From assembly GCF_013337285.1 (NCBI RefSeq), contig NZ_SUPW01000002.1:1-64000 (forward strand): a DNA stretch of 64,000 nt, read 5' to 3'. The notes under the pieces are model-generated. The model searched no databases and was not told the origin of the DNA. It saw only the letters and a list, made by a program, of their open reading frames with translations. The translations under genes were made by a program, and so were the position numbers. Origin of the DNA: Agrobacterium tumefaciens (GTDB lineage: Bacteria > Pseudomonadota > Alphaproteobacteria > Rhizobiales > Rhizobiaceae). This document shows positions 50,100-59,912 of the stretch, in pieces (position 1 is the stretch's first letter; every line of letters begins with the position of its first letter).

Positions 50100-52696
50100 T
50101 TTCCGATCACTCCTCTGACGCCGCCGCTGATCAGAACCGTTGCGTCCATCAGCGCCAGCGCGGCGTCTGCGCCGTTCTGAACGGCAAGGTAACGCGGTTC
50201 CCATTTCGGGTGGAACTTCGTCTTGAACGCACGAAGGCCCTTGAAGTTGTAGAAACGTTCGCCGTGTTCGAACAGCGTGCTGCCGATGCGATCCCAGACG
50301 GGTGCTGCATCGCGCTTCGACATGCCGGACATCGGCGCCATGCCCAGATTGAAGCTTTCATAACCCGCCTCACGCAGATATTGCATGATACTGACGAAGA
50401 GGAAATCCATCGCGCCGCGCGGCGCATCCGCCGAAAAGCGCATGAGATCGACGGTGGCTTCCTTTTTCGTTTCCGTCACCATCAGATTGGCAAAGGCGGC
50501 AATCTTTCCATCCTTGCGCAGGATGGCAACGGGTTGTGACAGGATGTAGTCCGGTTCGAAAGCACCGAGCGAGAAGCGCTTTTCCCGCGTATTGTGATGC
50601 GCAAGCCAGCCATCGGAGACCTGTTTCAATTCATCGAGAATATCCGGCACCTGCGATTTTTCGACAACCTCGAAGGTCAGCCCGTCGCGTGCGCCGCGGC
50701 TCAAGGACTGGCGAAGGGTGGCGAGCTTGCCGCCCTTCAGTTCGAATGCGGTGAGATCAACCAACGCCAGTTCGCCGAGCTTGAAGGCGCGCAGGCCGGC
50801 ATCGGCGCAATGGGAAAGCAGGAACGGCGAAATCTGATAAAAGGCGGCGCGTGCTCCCGCCGAACGGGCGGCCTCCACAAATTGCCAGACGAGATCGGGA
50901 AAATCCTCCTCGTCGCCAACCGGATCGGCAAAGGCGATCCAGGAACGGCCTTGAATGCCGTACATGATGAAGGCGTTGCCGCTCTCGGAGAACATCACGT
51001 GTTTGTCGCCCATGCGCACGAGGTTGGCGTCGGCGGCGTCCTGTTTCATGACGATGCCGGTTGCGTTTACCACGTCTTCGGGCTCGATCGCATCCGGCCT
51101 GTAGGCCACCGGCCGCATGAGGCTGAAGATGGCGATGGTGGATGAGGCGAGCACGAGACCGAGAAGGGCGCGCAAACCGCGCGGCGCTTCTTCGGAGAAT
51201 TCGAACTGCCACCATAAGGTCTGACTGTAGTCCGTATCGCGATAGACAAAGAGCAGGATGGTTGCCGCGCCGGCGACGATAACGGCCATGGCGGCGAGCC
51301 AGCTCGGTCCGAGCGCCTGTTTGACCAGCGATGCATGGCGGTTGAAGCTGCGCATATTGGCGGCGAGTGCGATGATGAAGACGCCGAGGATCGCGGCTTC
51401 AAAGACGGCGATGGCCTTAAGGATGGAGAGAACCAGCGCCAGCGAGGCGGCGACCAGCGCAATCCACCAGGCTCCATCAAGCCGCTGCCCGAGGCCACGT
51501 GAGGCGACGACGAGCACAAGGCCGAGAATGCTGGTGAGAAAATGCGCGGCTTCGATGATCGGCAGCGGCACGAAATTGGAGAGGAAATCCAGATTGCTGT
51601 CGGGCGTCGGCGTCACGCTCGAGAAGATCAGCATGGTGCCGAGGATCATCGCGAAGGTTGACAGCAGCGGCGGCGCGAGCCGCACGGCAAGCTGGCTAAT
51701 ATCGGAAACAACAGGCTTTGCGGCGAACTGCTTCATCTCCGAGACCAGCATCACCAGAATGGCGACCACCAGCGGCAGGACGTGATAGATCACGCGGTAT
51801 AGAACAAGGCTGCCGAGCAGCTGGTCGACGCTGATGGCGTTGCCAAGCCCTGCGACCATCACGGTTTCAAAGACGCCAAGACCGGCCGGCACATGGCTGA
51901 GGACGCCAAGGCCGACGGCTGTGGCGTAGATGGCGAAAAATGTCGGCCAGCCGAGATGCGTATCGGGCAGCAGCACGTAAAGCACGGAGGCGGAGGCGGC
52001 AATATCGAAAGCCGAGACGAGGAACTGGCGCGACGATGTGCGGCTGTCGGGAAGGCGAAGACGCCATGCGCCAAGACGGATCGTGTGACCGTTGCGCCCG
52101 ATATAGGCGGCAACAACGAGGACGGCGATGATGGCGAGCGCCGCCCCGCGGAGGAACAGCGCGTCAACCCCGATGATGGCGGCGATGCGCGGTGCGACGA
52201 TGAAGGTGGAGACGGCGCTGACCGAAAGCAGGCCAAGCCCGAAGGACAGCGTGACGAAAGCGATGACGCGGGCGATTTCACCAGGCGACAGCCCGAGCCG
52301 CGAATAGGCGCGAAAGCGGATGGCGCCACCGCTCAAAGGTCCGAAACCGGCGGTATTGCCGATGGCATAAGCGGCAAAAGCCGTCGCTGCCATGGGCGGA
52401 AACGGCAATTTGCGGCCGATATATTCGATTGCATTGGCGTCGTAGAGTATCAGCGCCAGAAAGCTGAGCGCCGTGAAGAAAATGGCAAGCAGAACCGCCG
52501 AAGCCGAGGTCTGCGTCAGCGCGTCGATGACGTCGTCATAACGCACTTCGGAGGTCAGGTGATAGATGGCGAAGGTCATCATCACGAAGACGAGCGTGAT
52601 GGCGATCGCGGTCAGATAGGGGCGGTTTCGGGCAATAAAGCTTTCAACCGCGGATTCCGCGACATCGGTTTGTGTGATTTCGCTCTTGTCTGCCAT
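50096..52696 (-). CDS. lpiA: Phosphatidylglycerol lysyltransferase LpiA/MprF
   Basis: 866 residues from the ATG at 52696. About 14 transmembrane helices (roughly residues 25-530) form the flippase part. The C-terminal cytosolic part (about 560-866) is the aminoacyl-tRNA-dependent lysyltransferase with a double GNAT fold, including YESFNLGMAPMSGM near the end. It adds lysine to phosphatidylglycerol, lowering surface charge in acid. Partner AcvB follows with overlap. Upstream 277 nt carry the promoter region shared with a divergent small gene. Confidence 0.93.
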   Translation of the reverse strand: MADKSEITQTDVAESAVESFIARNRPYLTAIAITLVFVMMTFAIYHLTSEVRYDDVIDALTQTSASAVLLAIFFTALSFLALILYDANAIEYIGRKLPFPPMAATAFAAYAIGNTAGFGPLSGGAIRFRAYSRLGLSPGEIARVIAFVTLSFGLGLLSVSAVSTFIVAPRIAAIIGVDALFLRGAALAIIAVLVVAAYIGRNGHTIRLGAWRLRLPDSRTSSRQFLVSAFDIAASASVLYVLLPDTHLGWPTFFAIYATAVGLGVLSHVPAGLGVFETVMVAGLGNAISVDQLLGSLVLYRVIYHVLPLVVAILVMLVSEMKQFAAKPVVSDISQLAVRLAPPLLSTFAMILGTMLIFSSVTPTPDSNLDFLSNFVPLPIIEAAHFLTSILGLVLVVASRGLGQRLDGAWWIALVAASLALVLSILKAIAVFEAAILGVFIIALAANMRSFNRHASLVKQALGPSWLAAMAVIVAGAATILLFVYRDTDYSQTLWWQFEFSEEAPRGLRALLGLVLASSTIAIFSLMRPVAYRPDAIEPEDVVNATGIVMKQDAADANLVRMGDKHVMFSESGNAFIMYGIQGRSWIAFADPVGDEEDFPDLVWQFVEAARSAGARAAFYQISPFLLSHCADAGLRAFKLGELALVDLTAFELKGGKLATLRQSLSRGARDGLTFEVVEKSQVPDILDELKQVSDGWLAHHNTREKRFSLGAFEPDYILSQPVAILRKDGKIAAFANLMVTETKKEATVDLMRFSADAPRGAMDFLFVSIMQYLREAGYESFNLGMAPMSGMSKRDAAPVWDRIGSTLFEHGERFYNFKGLRAFKTKFHPKWEPRYLAVQNGADAALALMDATVLISGGVRGVIGK

Positions 52697-52973
52697 TTGC
52701 TTTGTCCAGCGCCCGTTCCCAAGCTTGGCGAACCACAGGAATGTGTCGCTAATTCGTTTCGGTTGAGGAAATGTGATTAGCAGAAAAGCATGAAGTGTCG
52801 ATGTAGAGTTTGGCCCGCTGGTTGGTGAATTTCGCCAATTCTGAGGGCAAAAATGCAACTATGAAATGCATGATTTGTCGGATTGTTGCGAAACATACCA
52901 AATTGACCGCTGCGGTTGCTTGGTGGTGGCGTTTGATGCCATTACACGCTCCTTTTGATTGAAGGAGATGCAG

Positions 52974-53267
52974 ATGAACACGCCTACAAGAATAGCGCTT
53001 TCGCTCGTCGTCGCCCTCGTGGCGGGCGGCGGATACATGGCAGTGGACAAGATGCGCGGTGCCGAATGGGTCGTTTCGCCGCAGCAGATTGCGGAGGCCA
53101 AGGCAAAAGGGCAGATGGGTTATGAATCCCGTCCGGGCACTGTGACCGTGTTGCCGATCCGCAGTGAAACGGCGGATGTATTGCCGATGAAATGGGCGAT
53201 GATCGGTGTCGTTGCCGGGCTTCTGGCTTTCCGGGCGAGCGGCAAGAAAAAAGCGGCAAAGGCTTAA
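52974..53267 (+). CDS. Small membrane protein of unknown function
   Basis: 97 residues from the ATG at 52974 (GAAGGAG ribosome site). An N-terminal hydrophobic segment (IALSLVVALVAGGGYMAV) and a second at about 70-90 (MKWAMIGVVAGLLAF) flank a short periplasmic loop, and the tail is lysine-rich (KKKAAKA). No family recognised. It is divergent from lpiA and ends at a clear hairpin terminator. Confidence 0.75.
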   Translation: MNTPTRIALSLVVALVAGGGYMAVDKMRGAEWVVSPQQIAEAKAKGQMGYESRPGTVTVLPIRSETADVLPMKWAMIGVVAGLLAFRASGKKKAAKA

Positions 53268-53285
53268 GGAGCCTGCCGCTTCATA

Positions 53286-53308
53286 TCTCCGGCGTTCTGC
53301 GCCGGAGA
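53286..53308 (+). terminator. Terminator between the small membrane protein and dipeptidase genes
   Basis: A 9-bp stem (TCTCCGGCG with CGCCGGAGA) and a 5-nt loop, followed by GGGATTTT. It lies between convergent genes and can serve both. Confidence 0.75.
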
Positions 53309-53326
53309 GGGATTTTACGCTGAGCC

Positions 53327-54373
53327 TTACGCGCCCCAGGTTTTTTCCAGCACACGGACCCAGTTGCCGTGGCAGATCTTGGCAAGCGCCTCGTTGTCAT
53401 AACCGCCCTTGCGCAGGGCTTCGACCAGCAATTGCAGATCGCCTGCATCCTTCATGGCGGCGGGAATGGTGGTGCCGTCGAAATCCGAACCGAGGGCCAC
53501 GTGATCGATGCCGATGCGGTTGACGATATAGTCCACATGGCGGACAAGTTCGCCAAGATCGGTATCCGGGTTCTTCACGCCGTCCTGGCGCAGGAACAAA
53601 ACGCCGAAATTGATGCCGGCAAGACCACCCGTGTCGCGGATGGCATCCAGCTGGCGATCCGTCAGGTTGCGGCTGTGGTTACACAGCGCATAGGCGTTGG
53701 AATGAGAGGCGACGAGCGGCGCGTCTGAAATCTTGGCGATGTCCCAGAAACCTTGCTCATTCATGTGCGAAAGGTCGACCATGATCTTCAGGTCGTTGCA
53801 GGTCTTCACCAGTCGTTTGCCGGCATCGGTGAGGCCGGGGCCGATATCCGGCGTCGAGGGGAAACGGAAGGGAACGCCATAAGCGAAAATATTCGGGCGG
53901 CTCCAGACCGGTCCGAGCGTGCGAAGGCCTGCCTCGTAGAGCACGTGCAGCGCATCAAGATCAGCGCCGATCGCTTCCGCACCCTCGATATGGAAAACCG
54001 AGGCAAAAGCGCCCTCTGCCATGGCGCTGCGGATATCGGCGGCGGTGCGGCAAACCTTCAGTGCGCCTGCGGATTGTTTTTCGGCGCGGAAGAGCAGGCC
54101 GGCCATGGCGAGCGTCGCCTTCAGCGCATCCGCCTCAGTTGGTGTCGAAAAATCGCCGTTGGCGTCCTTCTCCATGCTTGGCGACGGCACGTAGATGGCG
54201 CAGAGGCCGCCGGCCAGCCCACCCTTCCTGGCGCGTGGTAGGTCGATGTGGCCAACCGTGTCACCCTCGATGAGGAGGGTTTCGGGAGAGGCATTGCCCG
54301 ATCGCCATAACCGCAGAAGCACATCGTTGTGGCCGTCGAAGACGGGTACGGTTTTTTCATCGGTCATGGTCAT
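53327..54373 (-). CDS. Membrane dipeptidase (M19 family)
   Basis: 348 residues with the renal-dipeptidase fold. Metal ligands are in the HxD of FDGHNDVLLRL near residue 15, the bridging Glu in FHIEGAEAIG, and histidines in DLSHMNEQGF and VASHSNAYAL. Enzymes of this family cleave L-X/D-X dipeptides. No signal peptide is seen. It is divergent from a peptide ABC importer, so it likely digests imported dipeptides, including those with D-residues. Confidence 0.92.
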   Translation of the reverse strand: MTMTDEKTVPVFDGHNDVLLRLWRSGNASPETLLIEGDTVGHIDLPRARKGGLAGGLCAIYVPSPSMEKDANGDFSTPTEADALKATLAMAGLLFRAEKQSAGALKVCRTAADIRSAMAEGAFASVFHIEGAEAIGADLDALHVLYEAGLRTLGPVWSRPNIFAYGVPFRFPSTPDIGPGLTDAGKRLVKTCNDLKIMVDLSHMNEQGFWDIAKISDAPLVASHSNAYALCNHSRNLTDRQLDAIRDTGGLAGINFGVLFLRQDGVKNPDTDLGELVRHVDYIVNRIGIDHVALGSDFDGTTIPAAMKDAGDLQLLVEALRKGGYDNEALAKICHGNWVRVLEKTWGA

Positions 54374-54603
54374 TCACCTTCGGATAGGGGGAGGGCGCGG
54401 ATGCGCGCCTATTCAGACTTTTGGGAATTGGTAGAGGAAAGGTCAAGGCCGGAGCAAATGCAATCCGTGCATAGGCTCTGCCAAATTTGGAATTGGTCGG
54501 GCCTCGTTTGCTCGTGTTAATCGCGGGAAAACATAAAAAAAATGACTGGATTGGGGCAAACCCACACCGTTTCCGAAAAATAAGGTCCGAAAGGGGATTT
54601 TCG

Positions 54604-56199
54604 ATGATTTCAAGACGCAACCTGCTGATCGCTGGCGCAGCCGTGCCGTTCCTGTCCTATGCGCGCATTCCGGCATTTGCCGCGACACCGAAGGATATTC
54701 TGGTCGTTGCCCAGCAGCTGGACAATATGACGAGCCTTGACCCACATGAAGGTTTCGAGGCTGTCGGCGGTGAAATCATCTCCAACATGTATCAGAAGCT
54801 GGTGCGCGCCAATCGCGAGGATTCCACCAAGGTTGATCCGGTTATCGCAAAGTCCTGGGAAGCCGATGCGGACAGCAAGGTTTTCACCTTCGTGATCGGT
54901 GACGAAGCGACGTTCGCGAGCGGTGCTAAAGTGACAGCCGAAGACGTCGCCTTCTCGCTGCAGCGCGCCATCAAGATGAACAAGAGCCCGGCCTTCATCA
55001 TCAGCCAGTTCGGCTTCACGCCTGACAATGCCGAGACGACCATTGTTGCTGCCGACGACAAGACGGTGAAGCTGACGACGGCAAAGCCGACCGCCATTTC
55101 CTTCCTGCTTTATTGCCTCTCCGCCAATATCGGTGCGATCGTCGAAAAGAAGGCGGTTCTCGCCAATGCATCGGGCGAAGACCTCGGCAATGGCTGGCTG
55201 CAGAAGAACAGCGCTGGTTCCGGCGATTTCATGCTCCAGGCCTGGAAGCCGAGCGAAAGCGTCGCGCTCACCGTCAATCCGAACGGTCCCTACAAGGGCA
55301 ATATCAAGCGCATCGTGCTGCGCCACGTCACCGATCCGTCCTCCCAGCTGCTGATGTTGCAGAAGGGCGATATCGACATTGCCCGCGACTTGACCTCGGA
55401 ACAGCTGCGCACCGTCAAGGACGACGCCAATATCGAGCTGGAGCGCAAATCCATCGCCTCGCTGGTTCTGATCTCGCTTAATCAGGGCAATGAGAACCTT
55501 GCCAAGCCGCAGGTCTGGCAGGCGATCAAGTGGGCGTTGGACTATAAGGGCATGCAGGAAAACCTCGTGCCGCTGACCCACAAGGTTCACCAGAGCTTCG
55601 AGCCGGAAGGTTTCCCCGGTGCGGTCAACGATACGCCCTACCAGCGCGATGTCGAAAAGGCCAAGGCGCTGATGGCCGAGGCCGGTCTTGCCGACGGTTT
55701 CGAGATCAGCATGGACCACTATTCCGCGCAGCCTTACCCGGATCTGGCGCAGGCCATTCAGGCCAACCTTGCCGATATCGGCATCAAGGTGCGTCTGCAA
55801 TCGGCTGAAAACCGTCAGGTTCTGACCAAGATGCGTGCCCGCGAACACCAGATGGCGCTCTCCGCATGGGGTACGGATTATTTCGATCCGCATTCCAACG
55901 CTGATGTCTTCAACATCAACAAGGATAATGGCGACGACGCCAAGTCGAAGCCCTTCCTGTGGCGTTCGCGTTTCAAGAACGACGACTTTGCCGCCAAGGC
56001 GGAAGCTGCTCGCGACGAGCAGGACCCGGCAAAGCGCGTGGAGCTTTATGAAGCCCTGCAGCGCGAATCCATGGAAAACAGCCCGTTCGTGTTCATGTTC
56101 CAGACCACGAAGACGGCCGCTTTCCGTAAGGGCGTTTCCGGCTTTGAACTCGGTGTTCTGTCCGAGGGCAATTCCTACCACGATGCGAAGAAAGCGTGA
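54604..56199 (+). CDS. Peptide ABC transporter, substrate-binding protein (SBP family 5)
   Basis: 531 residues from the ATG at 54604 (AAAGGGG ribosome site). The signal carries a twin-arginine motif (SRRNLLIAGAAVPFLSYARIPAFA). The DppA/OppA fold follows, with LDPHEGFEAVGGEIISNMYQKLV near residue 40 and the hinge regions after about residue 240. It captures dipeptides or oligopeptides in the periplasm and feeds the transporter encoded next. Confidence 0.93.
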   Translation: MISRRNLLIAGAAVPFLSYARIPAFAATPKDILVVAQQLDNMTSLDPHEGFEAVGGEIISNMYQKLVRANREDSTKVDPVIAKSWEADADSKVFTFVIGDEATFASGAKVTAEDVAFSLQRAIKMNKSPAFIISQFGFTPDNAETTIVAADDKTVKLTTAKPTAISFLLYCLSANIGAIVEKKAVLANASGEDLGNGWLQKNSAGSGDFMLQAWKPSESVALTVNPNGPYKGNIKRIVLRHVTDPSSQLLMLQKGDIDIARDLTSEQLRTVKDDANIELERKSIASLVLISLNQGNENLAKPQVWQAIKWALDYKGMQENLVPLTHKVHQSFEPEGFPGAVNDTPYQRDVEKAKALMAEAGLADGFEISMDHYSAQPYPDLAQAIQANLADIGIKVRLQSAENRQVLTKMRAREHQMALSAWGTDYFDPHSNADVFNINKDNGDDAKSKPFLWRSRFKNDDFAAKAEAARDEQDPAKRVELYEALQRESMENSPFVFMFQTTKTAAFRKGVSGFELGVLSEGNSYHDAKKA

Positions 56200-57215
56200 C
56201 ATTGAACAAGCGCGTCAAAAGCATATCGTCGATACTGGGCAGCGTCATTCTGACGCTGTTCGGTTTGATGGTCATCACCTTCATGATCGGGCGCGTCATG
56301 CCCGTCGATCCTGTCATTGCGGCGGTCGGCGACAATGCGCCTGAAGACGTCATCGTGCGAGTGCGGGCCGAAATGGGCCTCGACCAGCCGCTGGTCGTGC
56401 AGTTCTTCCACTATGTCTCGCAGGTCCTGCACGGCGATTTCGGCAATTCCATCCTGACCCGCAATCCGGTCTGGATTGATATCAAGCGTGTTTTCCCTGC
56501 TACCTTCGAACTCGCCACGGCAGCGCTTATTCTCGCAGCGCTTATCGGCATTCCGCTCGGCGTCTGGGCCGCCGTGAAGCAGGGCAAGGTAACGGACCAG
56601 ATCATCCGCGTCGTCTGCCTTGCCGGCCATTCGGTCCCTGTCTTCATGCTGGCGCTGATTTCGCTGCTGGTCTTCTACGCAACGCTCGGCGTCGCACCCG
56701 GACCGGGCCGGCAGGACATCATCTATGACGGCATGATCACCCAGATTACCGGCCTGATGACGGTCGACACCCTGCTTGCCGGCGACTGGGGCGCGTTTTA
56801 CGACGCCGTTGCCCATATGGTGCAGCCGGTCTGCATTCTTGCCTATTTCAGCATGGCCTATATCACCCGCATGACACGCGCCTTCATGATCGATGCGCTG
56901 AAGGGTGAATATGTCATTACCGCCCGCGCCAAGGGGCTGTCGGCGATGACCGTCATCTGGGGACACGCCTTCCCAACGGTTGCCGTGCAGCTCGTCACGG
57001 TTATCGCGCTCACCTATGCCGGCCTTCTCGAAGGTGCCGTGGTGACGGAAACCGTCTTCAGCTGGCCGGGCCTCGGCCAATACCTCACCGTCTCGCTCAT
57101 GAACGCGGACATGAACCCGGTCGTCGGAGCAACCCTGTTGATCGGCTTCATCTATGTCGCCCTCAACCTGCTCGCAGACGTGCTTTACAGAGTTATGGAT
57201 CCTCGCGTTCGATGA
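56196..57215 (+). CDS. Peptide ABC transporter permease (DppB-like)
   Basis: 339 residues, six helices, with the DppB N-terminal motif LTLFGLMVITFMIGRVMPVDPV and the EAA loop YVITARAKGLSAMTVIWGHAFPTV. The GTG at 56196 overlaps the binding-protein stop (GTGA). It pairs with the next permease. Confidence 0.93.
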   Translation: MTLNKRVKSISSILGSVILTLFGLMVITFMIGRVMPVDPVIAAVGDNAPEDVIVRVRAEMGLDQPLVVQFFHYVSQVLHGDFGNSILTRNPVWIDIKRVFPATFELATAALILAALIGIPLGVWAAVKQGKVTDQIIRVVCLAGHSVPVFMLALISLLVFYATLGVAPGPGRQDIIYDGMITQITGLMTVDTLLAGDWGAFYDAVAHMVQPVCILAYFSMAYITRMTRAFMIDALKGEYVITARAKGLSAMTVIWGHAFPTVAVQLVTVIALTYAGLLEGAVVTETVFSWPGLGQYLTVSLMNADMNPVVGATLLIGFIYVALNLLADVLYRVMDPRVR

Positions 57216-58114
57216 TGTTAGCTAATTTCAGAAACTGGGCGCTTGACGAGACGCCGCATTCCCGCACACAGGCTGCCTGGGGGAACCGGTATCGCATCTG
57301 GCTCAACCTCAAGTCCAATCCGCTGGCGGTGATCGGCCTGACCATCATCGTCCTTTTCATCGCGCTGTCGCTGCTGGCGCCGCTGCTCGCGCCCTATGAT
57401 CCGGCAACGCAGAATCTCGGCAATCGCTTAGCGTTTCCAAATGCCGAACACTGGTTCGGCACGGATGAGCTGGGCCGCGACATTCTCTCGCGTATTCTCT
57501 ATGGCGGCCGCGTCACGCTCGGCATGGTCATTGCCGTCGTCGTTCTTGTCGCACCCATCGGTCTCGCCATCGGCTGCATCGCCGGTTATTTTGGCGGTAT
57601 CGTCGATACGGTGTTGATGCGGGTGACGGATGTGTTTCTGGCCTTCCCGCGCCTCATTCTGGCGCTCGCCTTCGTCGCGGCGCTGAAGCCCGGCGTTGAA
57701 AGCGCCATTCTCGCCATCGCGCTTACCGCATGGCCGCCCTATGCGCGTCTGGCGCGCGCCGAGACCATGACGGTGCGCGGCAGCGACTTCGTCGCGGCCT
57801 ATAGGCTGACCGGCGCTTCCGCCTGGCGCATCATCGCCCGGCATATCGCGCCGCTCTGCGTGCCGAGCCTCATCGTTCGCATCACGCTCGACATGAGCTC
57901 AATCATCATCACCGCCGCCAGCCTCGGCTTCCTCGGCATGGGTGCACAGCCGCCTTCGCCGGAATGGGGCGCGATGATTGCCACCGCCAAGCGCTTCATC
58001 TTCGAGCAATGGTGGGTCGCCACCATTCCCGGCATCGCCATCTTCCTCGTTTCGCTCGCCTTCAACTTCCTTGGCGATGGCCTGCGTGACGTTCTCGACC
58101 CGAAGGGACATTGA
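57212..58114 (+). CDS. Peptide ABC transporter permease (DppC-like)
   Basis: 300 residues with the DppC N-terminal extension (NPLAVIGLTIIVLFIALSLLAPLLAPYDP) and HWFGTDELGRDILSRILYGGR, then an EAA-like loop (FVAAYRLTGASAWRIIARHI). The ATG overlaps the DppB-like stop. Second half of the permease. Confidence 0.93.
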   Translation: MMLANFRNWALDETPHSRTQAAWGNRYRIWLNLKSNPLAVIGLTIIVLFIALSLLAPLLAPYDPATQNLGNRLAFPNAEHWFGTDELGRDILSRILYGGRVTLGMVIAVVVLVAPIGLAIGCIAGYFGGIVDTVLMRVTDVFLAFPRLILALAFVAALKPGVESAILAIALTAWPPYARLARAETMTVRGSDFVAAYRLTGASAWRIIARHIAPLCVPSLIVRITLDMSSIIITAASLGFLGMGAQPPSPEWGAMIATAKRFIFEQWWVATIPGIAIFLVSLAFNFLGDGLRDVLDPKGH

Positions 58115-58117
58115 GCC

Positions 58118-58948
58118 ATGCTGGTCGAAATCGAAAATCTGAAGATCGCTTTCCAGACCCGCACCAGCCGTTTCGAGGCGGTGCGTGGTGTCTCCATGAA
58201 GCTCGGCACCGAAAAGCTCGGCATTGTCGGCGAATCCGGTTCGGGCAAGAGCCTGACGGCGCGGGCGCTGATGAAGCTTCTGCCTTCCAATGCGGATATC
58301 CGCGCCGACAAGCTCGCCTTCGACGGTATCGACGTGCTGTCCGCCAGTGAAAAGCAGATGCGCCAGATCCGTGGCAAGCGGGCCGGTTTCATTCTGCAGG
58401 ACCCGAAATATTCGCTGAACCCGGTGAAGACCATGGGTGCGCAGATCGCGGAAGCCTGGCGCGCCCATAAGGGCGGCAGCAAGCGTGCGGCCATGGAAGC
58501 GGCAATCGCCCTGCTTGATCAGGTGAAAATCCGCAATCCGCGTCAGGTCGCCTCGTCCTATGCGCATGAGGTTTCCGGCGGCATGGGTCAGCGCGTGATG
58601 ATCGCCATGATGTTGGCGCCCGATCCCGAGCTTCTGATCGCCGACGAGCCTACCAGCGCGCTTGATGCGACGGTGCAGGCGGAAATCCTGCGGCTGATCG
58701 AGGAGCTGGTGTCGGAACGCGGCATGGGCCTCATCCTCATCAGCCACGATCTGCCGCTCGTCTCGCATTTCTGCGACCGCGTCGCCGTGATGTATTCCGG
58801 CCGGGTGATGGAGGAGCTGAAGGCGTCCGAACTCCTGAAAGCCGAGCATCCCTATACGAAGGGACTTCTGAACTGCATTCCCTCACTGACGCATCCGCGC
58901 GAGCGTCTTCCCGTTCTCAACCGTGATGCAGCGTGGTCCAGCCAATGA
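58118..58948 (+). CDS. Peptide ABC transporter ATPase (DppD-like)
   Basis: 276 residues. Walker A is VGESGSGKSLTARAL, signature is VSGGMGQRVMIAMML, Walker B is LLIADEPTSALDATV and the H-loop is ILISHDLPLV. The C-terminal part is short compared with DppD (usually about 325), with a shortened cysteine/metal region. It follows the permease by 3 nt and overlaps the second ATPase. Confidence 0.93.
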   Translation: MLVEIENLKIAFQTRTSRFEAVRGVSMKLGTEKLGIVGESGSGKSLTARALMKLLPSNADIRADKLAFDGIDVLSASEKQMRQIRGKRAGFILQDPKYSLNPVKTMGAQIAEAWRAHKGGSKRAAMEAAIALLDQVKIRNPRQVASSYAHEVSGGMGQRVMIAMMLAPDPELLIADEPTSALDATVQAEILRLIEELVSERGMGLILISHDLPLVSHFCDRVAVMYSGRVMEELKASELLKAEHPYTKGLLNCIPSLTHPRERLPVLNRDAAWSSQ

Positions 58949-59685
58949 TCGATGTCGACAACCTCCGTATCAAGTTCGGCGACCGCGAAGTGGTGAAGGG
59001 CGTGTCCTTTTCGGTGGAAAAGGGCGGCAGCTTTGGCATCGTCGGCGAAAGCGGCTCGGGCAAGTCGACCATCCTGCGCGCCATGGCCGGCCTTAATGAA
59101 AGCTGGGAAGGCCGCATTGCCTTTGCCGGAAAGGACGCGCCACTGAAGCGCACGCCTGATTTCTTCCGGCAGGTGCAGATGGTGTTTCAGGACCCCTATG
59201 GCTCGCTGCATCCGCGCCAGACCATCGACCGCATTCTCAGCGAATTGCCGCTGGTGCATGGCATGGACAATATCGAAAAACGCATCCAGCAGGCCTTGTC
59301 CGACGTGGCGCTGCCGCAGGCGGTGCGCTTCCGTTTTCCGCACCAGCTTTCCGGCGGCCAGCGCCAGCGCGTGGCGATTGCCCGTGCGCTGATCGCCGAT
59401 CCGCAGGTGCTGCTGCTCGATGAGCCGACTTCAGCGCTCGATGTCTCGGTGCAGGCGGAAATCCTGAACCTGTTGCAGGACCTGCGCGCGGCGCGCAACC
59501 TCACCTATATTCTCGTCAGCCACAATCTGGCTGTCATCGCGCATCTGTGCCCGCAGGTTGGCGTGATGCTGAACGGGGACATGGTGGAGCAGCTGAGTGC
59601 CGGCGATCTGCGCGATGGCCGCACGACACATCCGCATACGGAAGAGCTGCGTAGTTTGAGCATCCGGCTGGAAGAACCGGCCTGA
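58945..59685 (+). CDS. Peptide ABC transporter ATPase (DppF-like)
   Basis: 246 residues from the ATG at 58945, which overlaps the previous stop (ATGA). Walker A is GESGSGKSTILRA, the signature is LSGGQRQRVAIARAL, Walker B is LLLDEPTSALDVSV and the H-loop VSHNLAV. It lacks the longer C-terminal extension of DppF, so it is a compact member. It completes the importer. Confidence 0.92.
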   Translation: MIDVDNLRIKFGDREVVKGVSFSVEKGGSFGIVGESGSGKSTILRAMAGLNESWEGRIAFAGKDAPLKRTPDFFRQVQMVFQDPYGSLHPRQTIDRILSELPLVHGMDNIEKRIQQALSDVALPQAVRFRFPHQLSGGQRQRVAIARALIADPQVLLLDEPTSALDVSVQAEILNLLQDLRAARNLTYILVSHNLAVIAHLCPQVGVMLNGDMVEQLSAGDLRDGRTTHPHTEELRSLSIRLEEPA

Positions 59686-59738
59686 GGGCTGGCCGCCTAA
59701 CTGAGGTTGCCCATGGATCGAGCGGGTGCCGCTCGCTT

Positions 59739-59856
59739 CTTCTCCCCGCCGGGGAGAAGTCCGCGGCAGCGGGATGAGGGGGCAAGCTCTCCGAAATCCG
59801 GCAACGGTGCCCCCTCATCCGACCCTTCGGGCCACCTTCTCCCCGGCGGGGAGAAG
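59739..59856. repeat. RIME-like intergenic palindromic element
   Basis: 118 nt with two CTTCTCCCC-N3-GGGGAGAAG palindromes (59739-59759, 59836-59856) flanking a 13-bp inverted pair (GGATGAGGGGGCA at 59772, TGCCCCCTCATCC at 59808). The whole can fold into a long cruciform. This is the plan of Rhizobium-specific intergenic mosaic elements. It lies between the ABC operon and the D-aminopeptidase-like gene and could act as a terminator or attenuator. Confidence 0.75.
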
Positions 59857-59912
59857 AAACAAGCGGCGATGCCGAGGCTTTCTTTAAATACGACAAGACA
59901 CGAGACCGAGCC

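Noticed and set aside
54610..56202. 530-codon open frame antisense to the peptide-binding protein
   Set aside because: It mirrors the codon phase of the well-supported gene on the other strand, has no family motifs, and arises from high-GC third positions.
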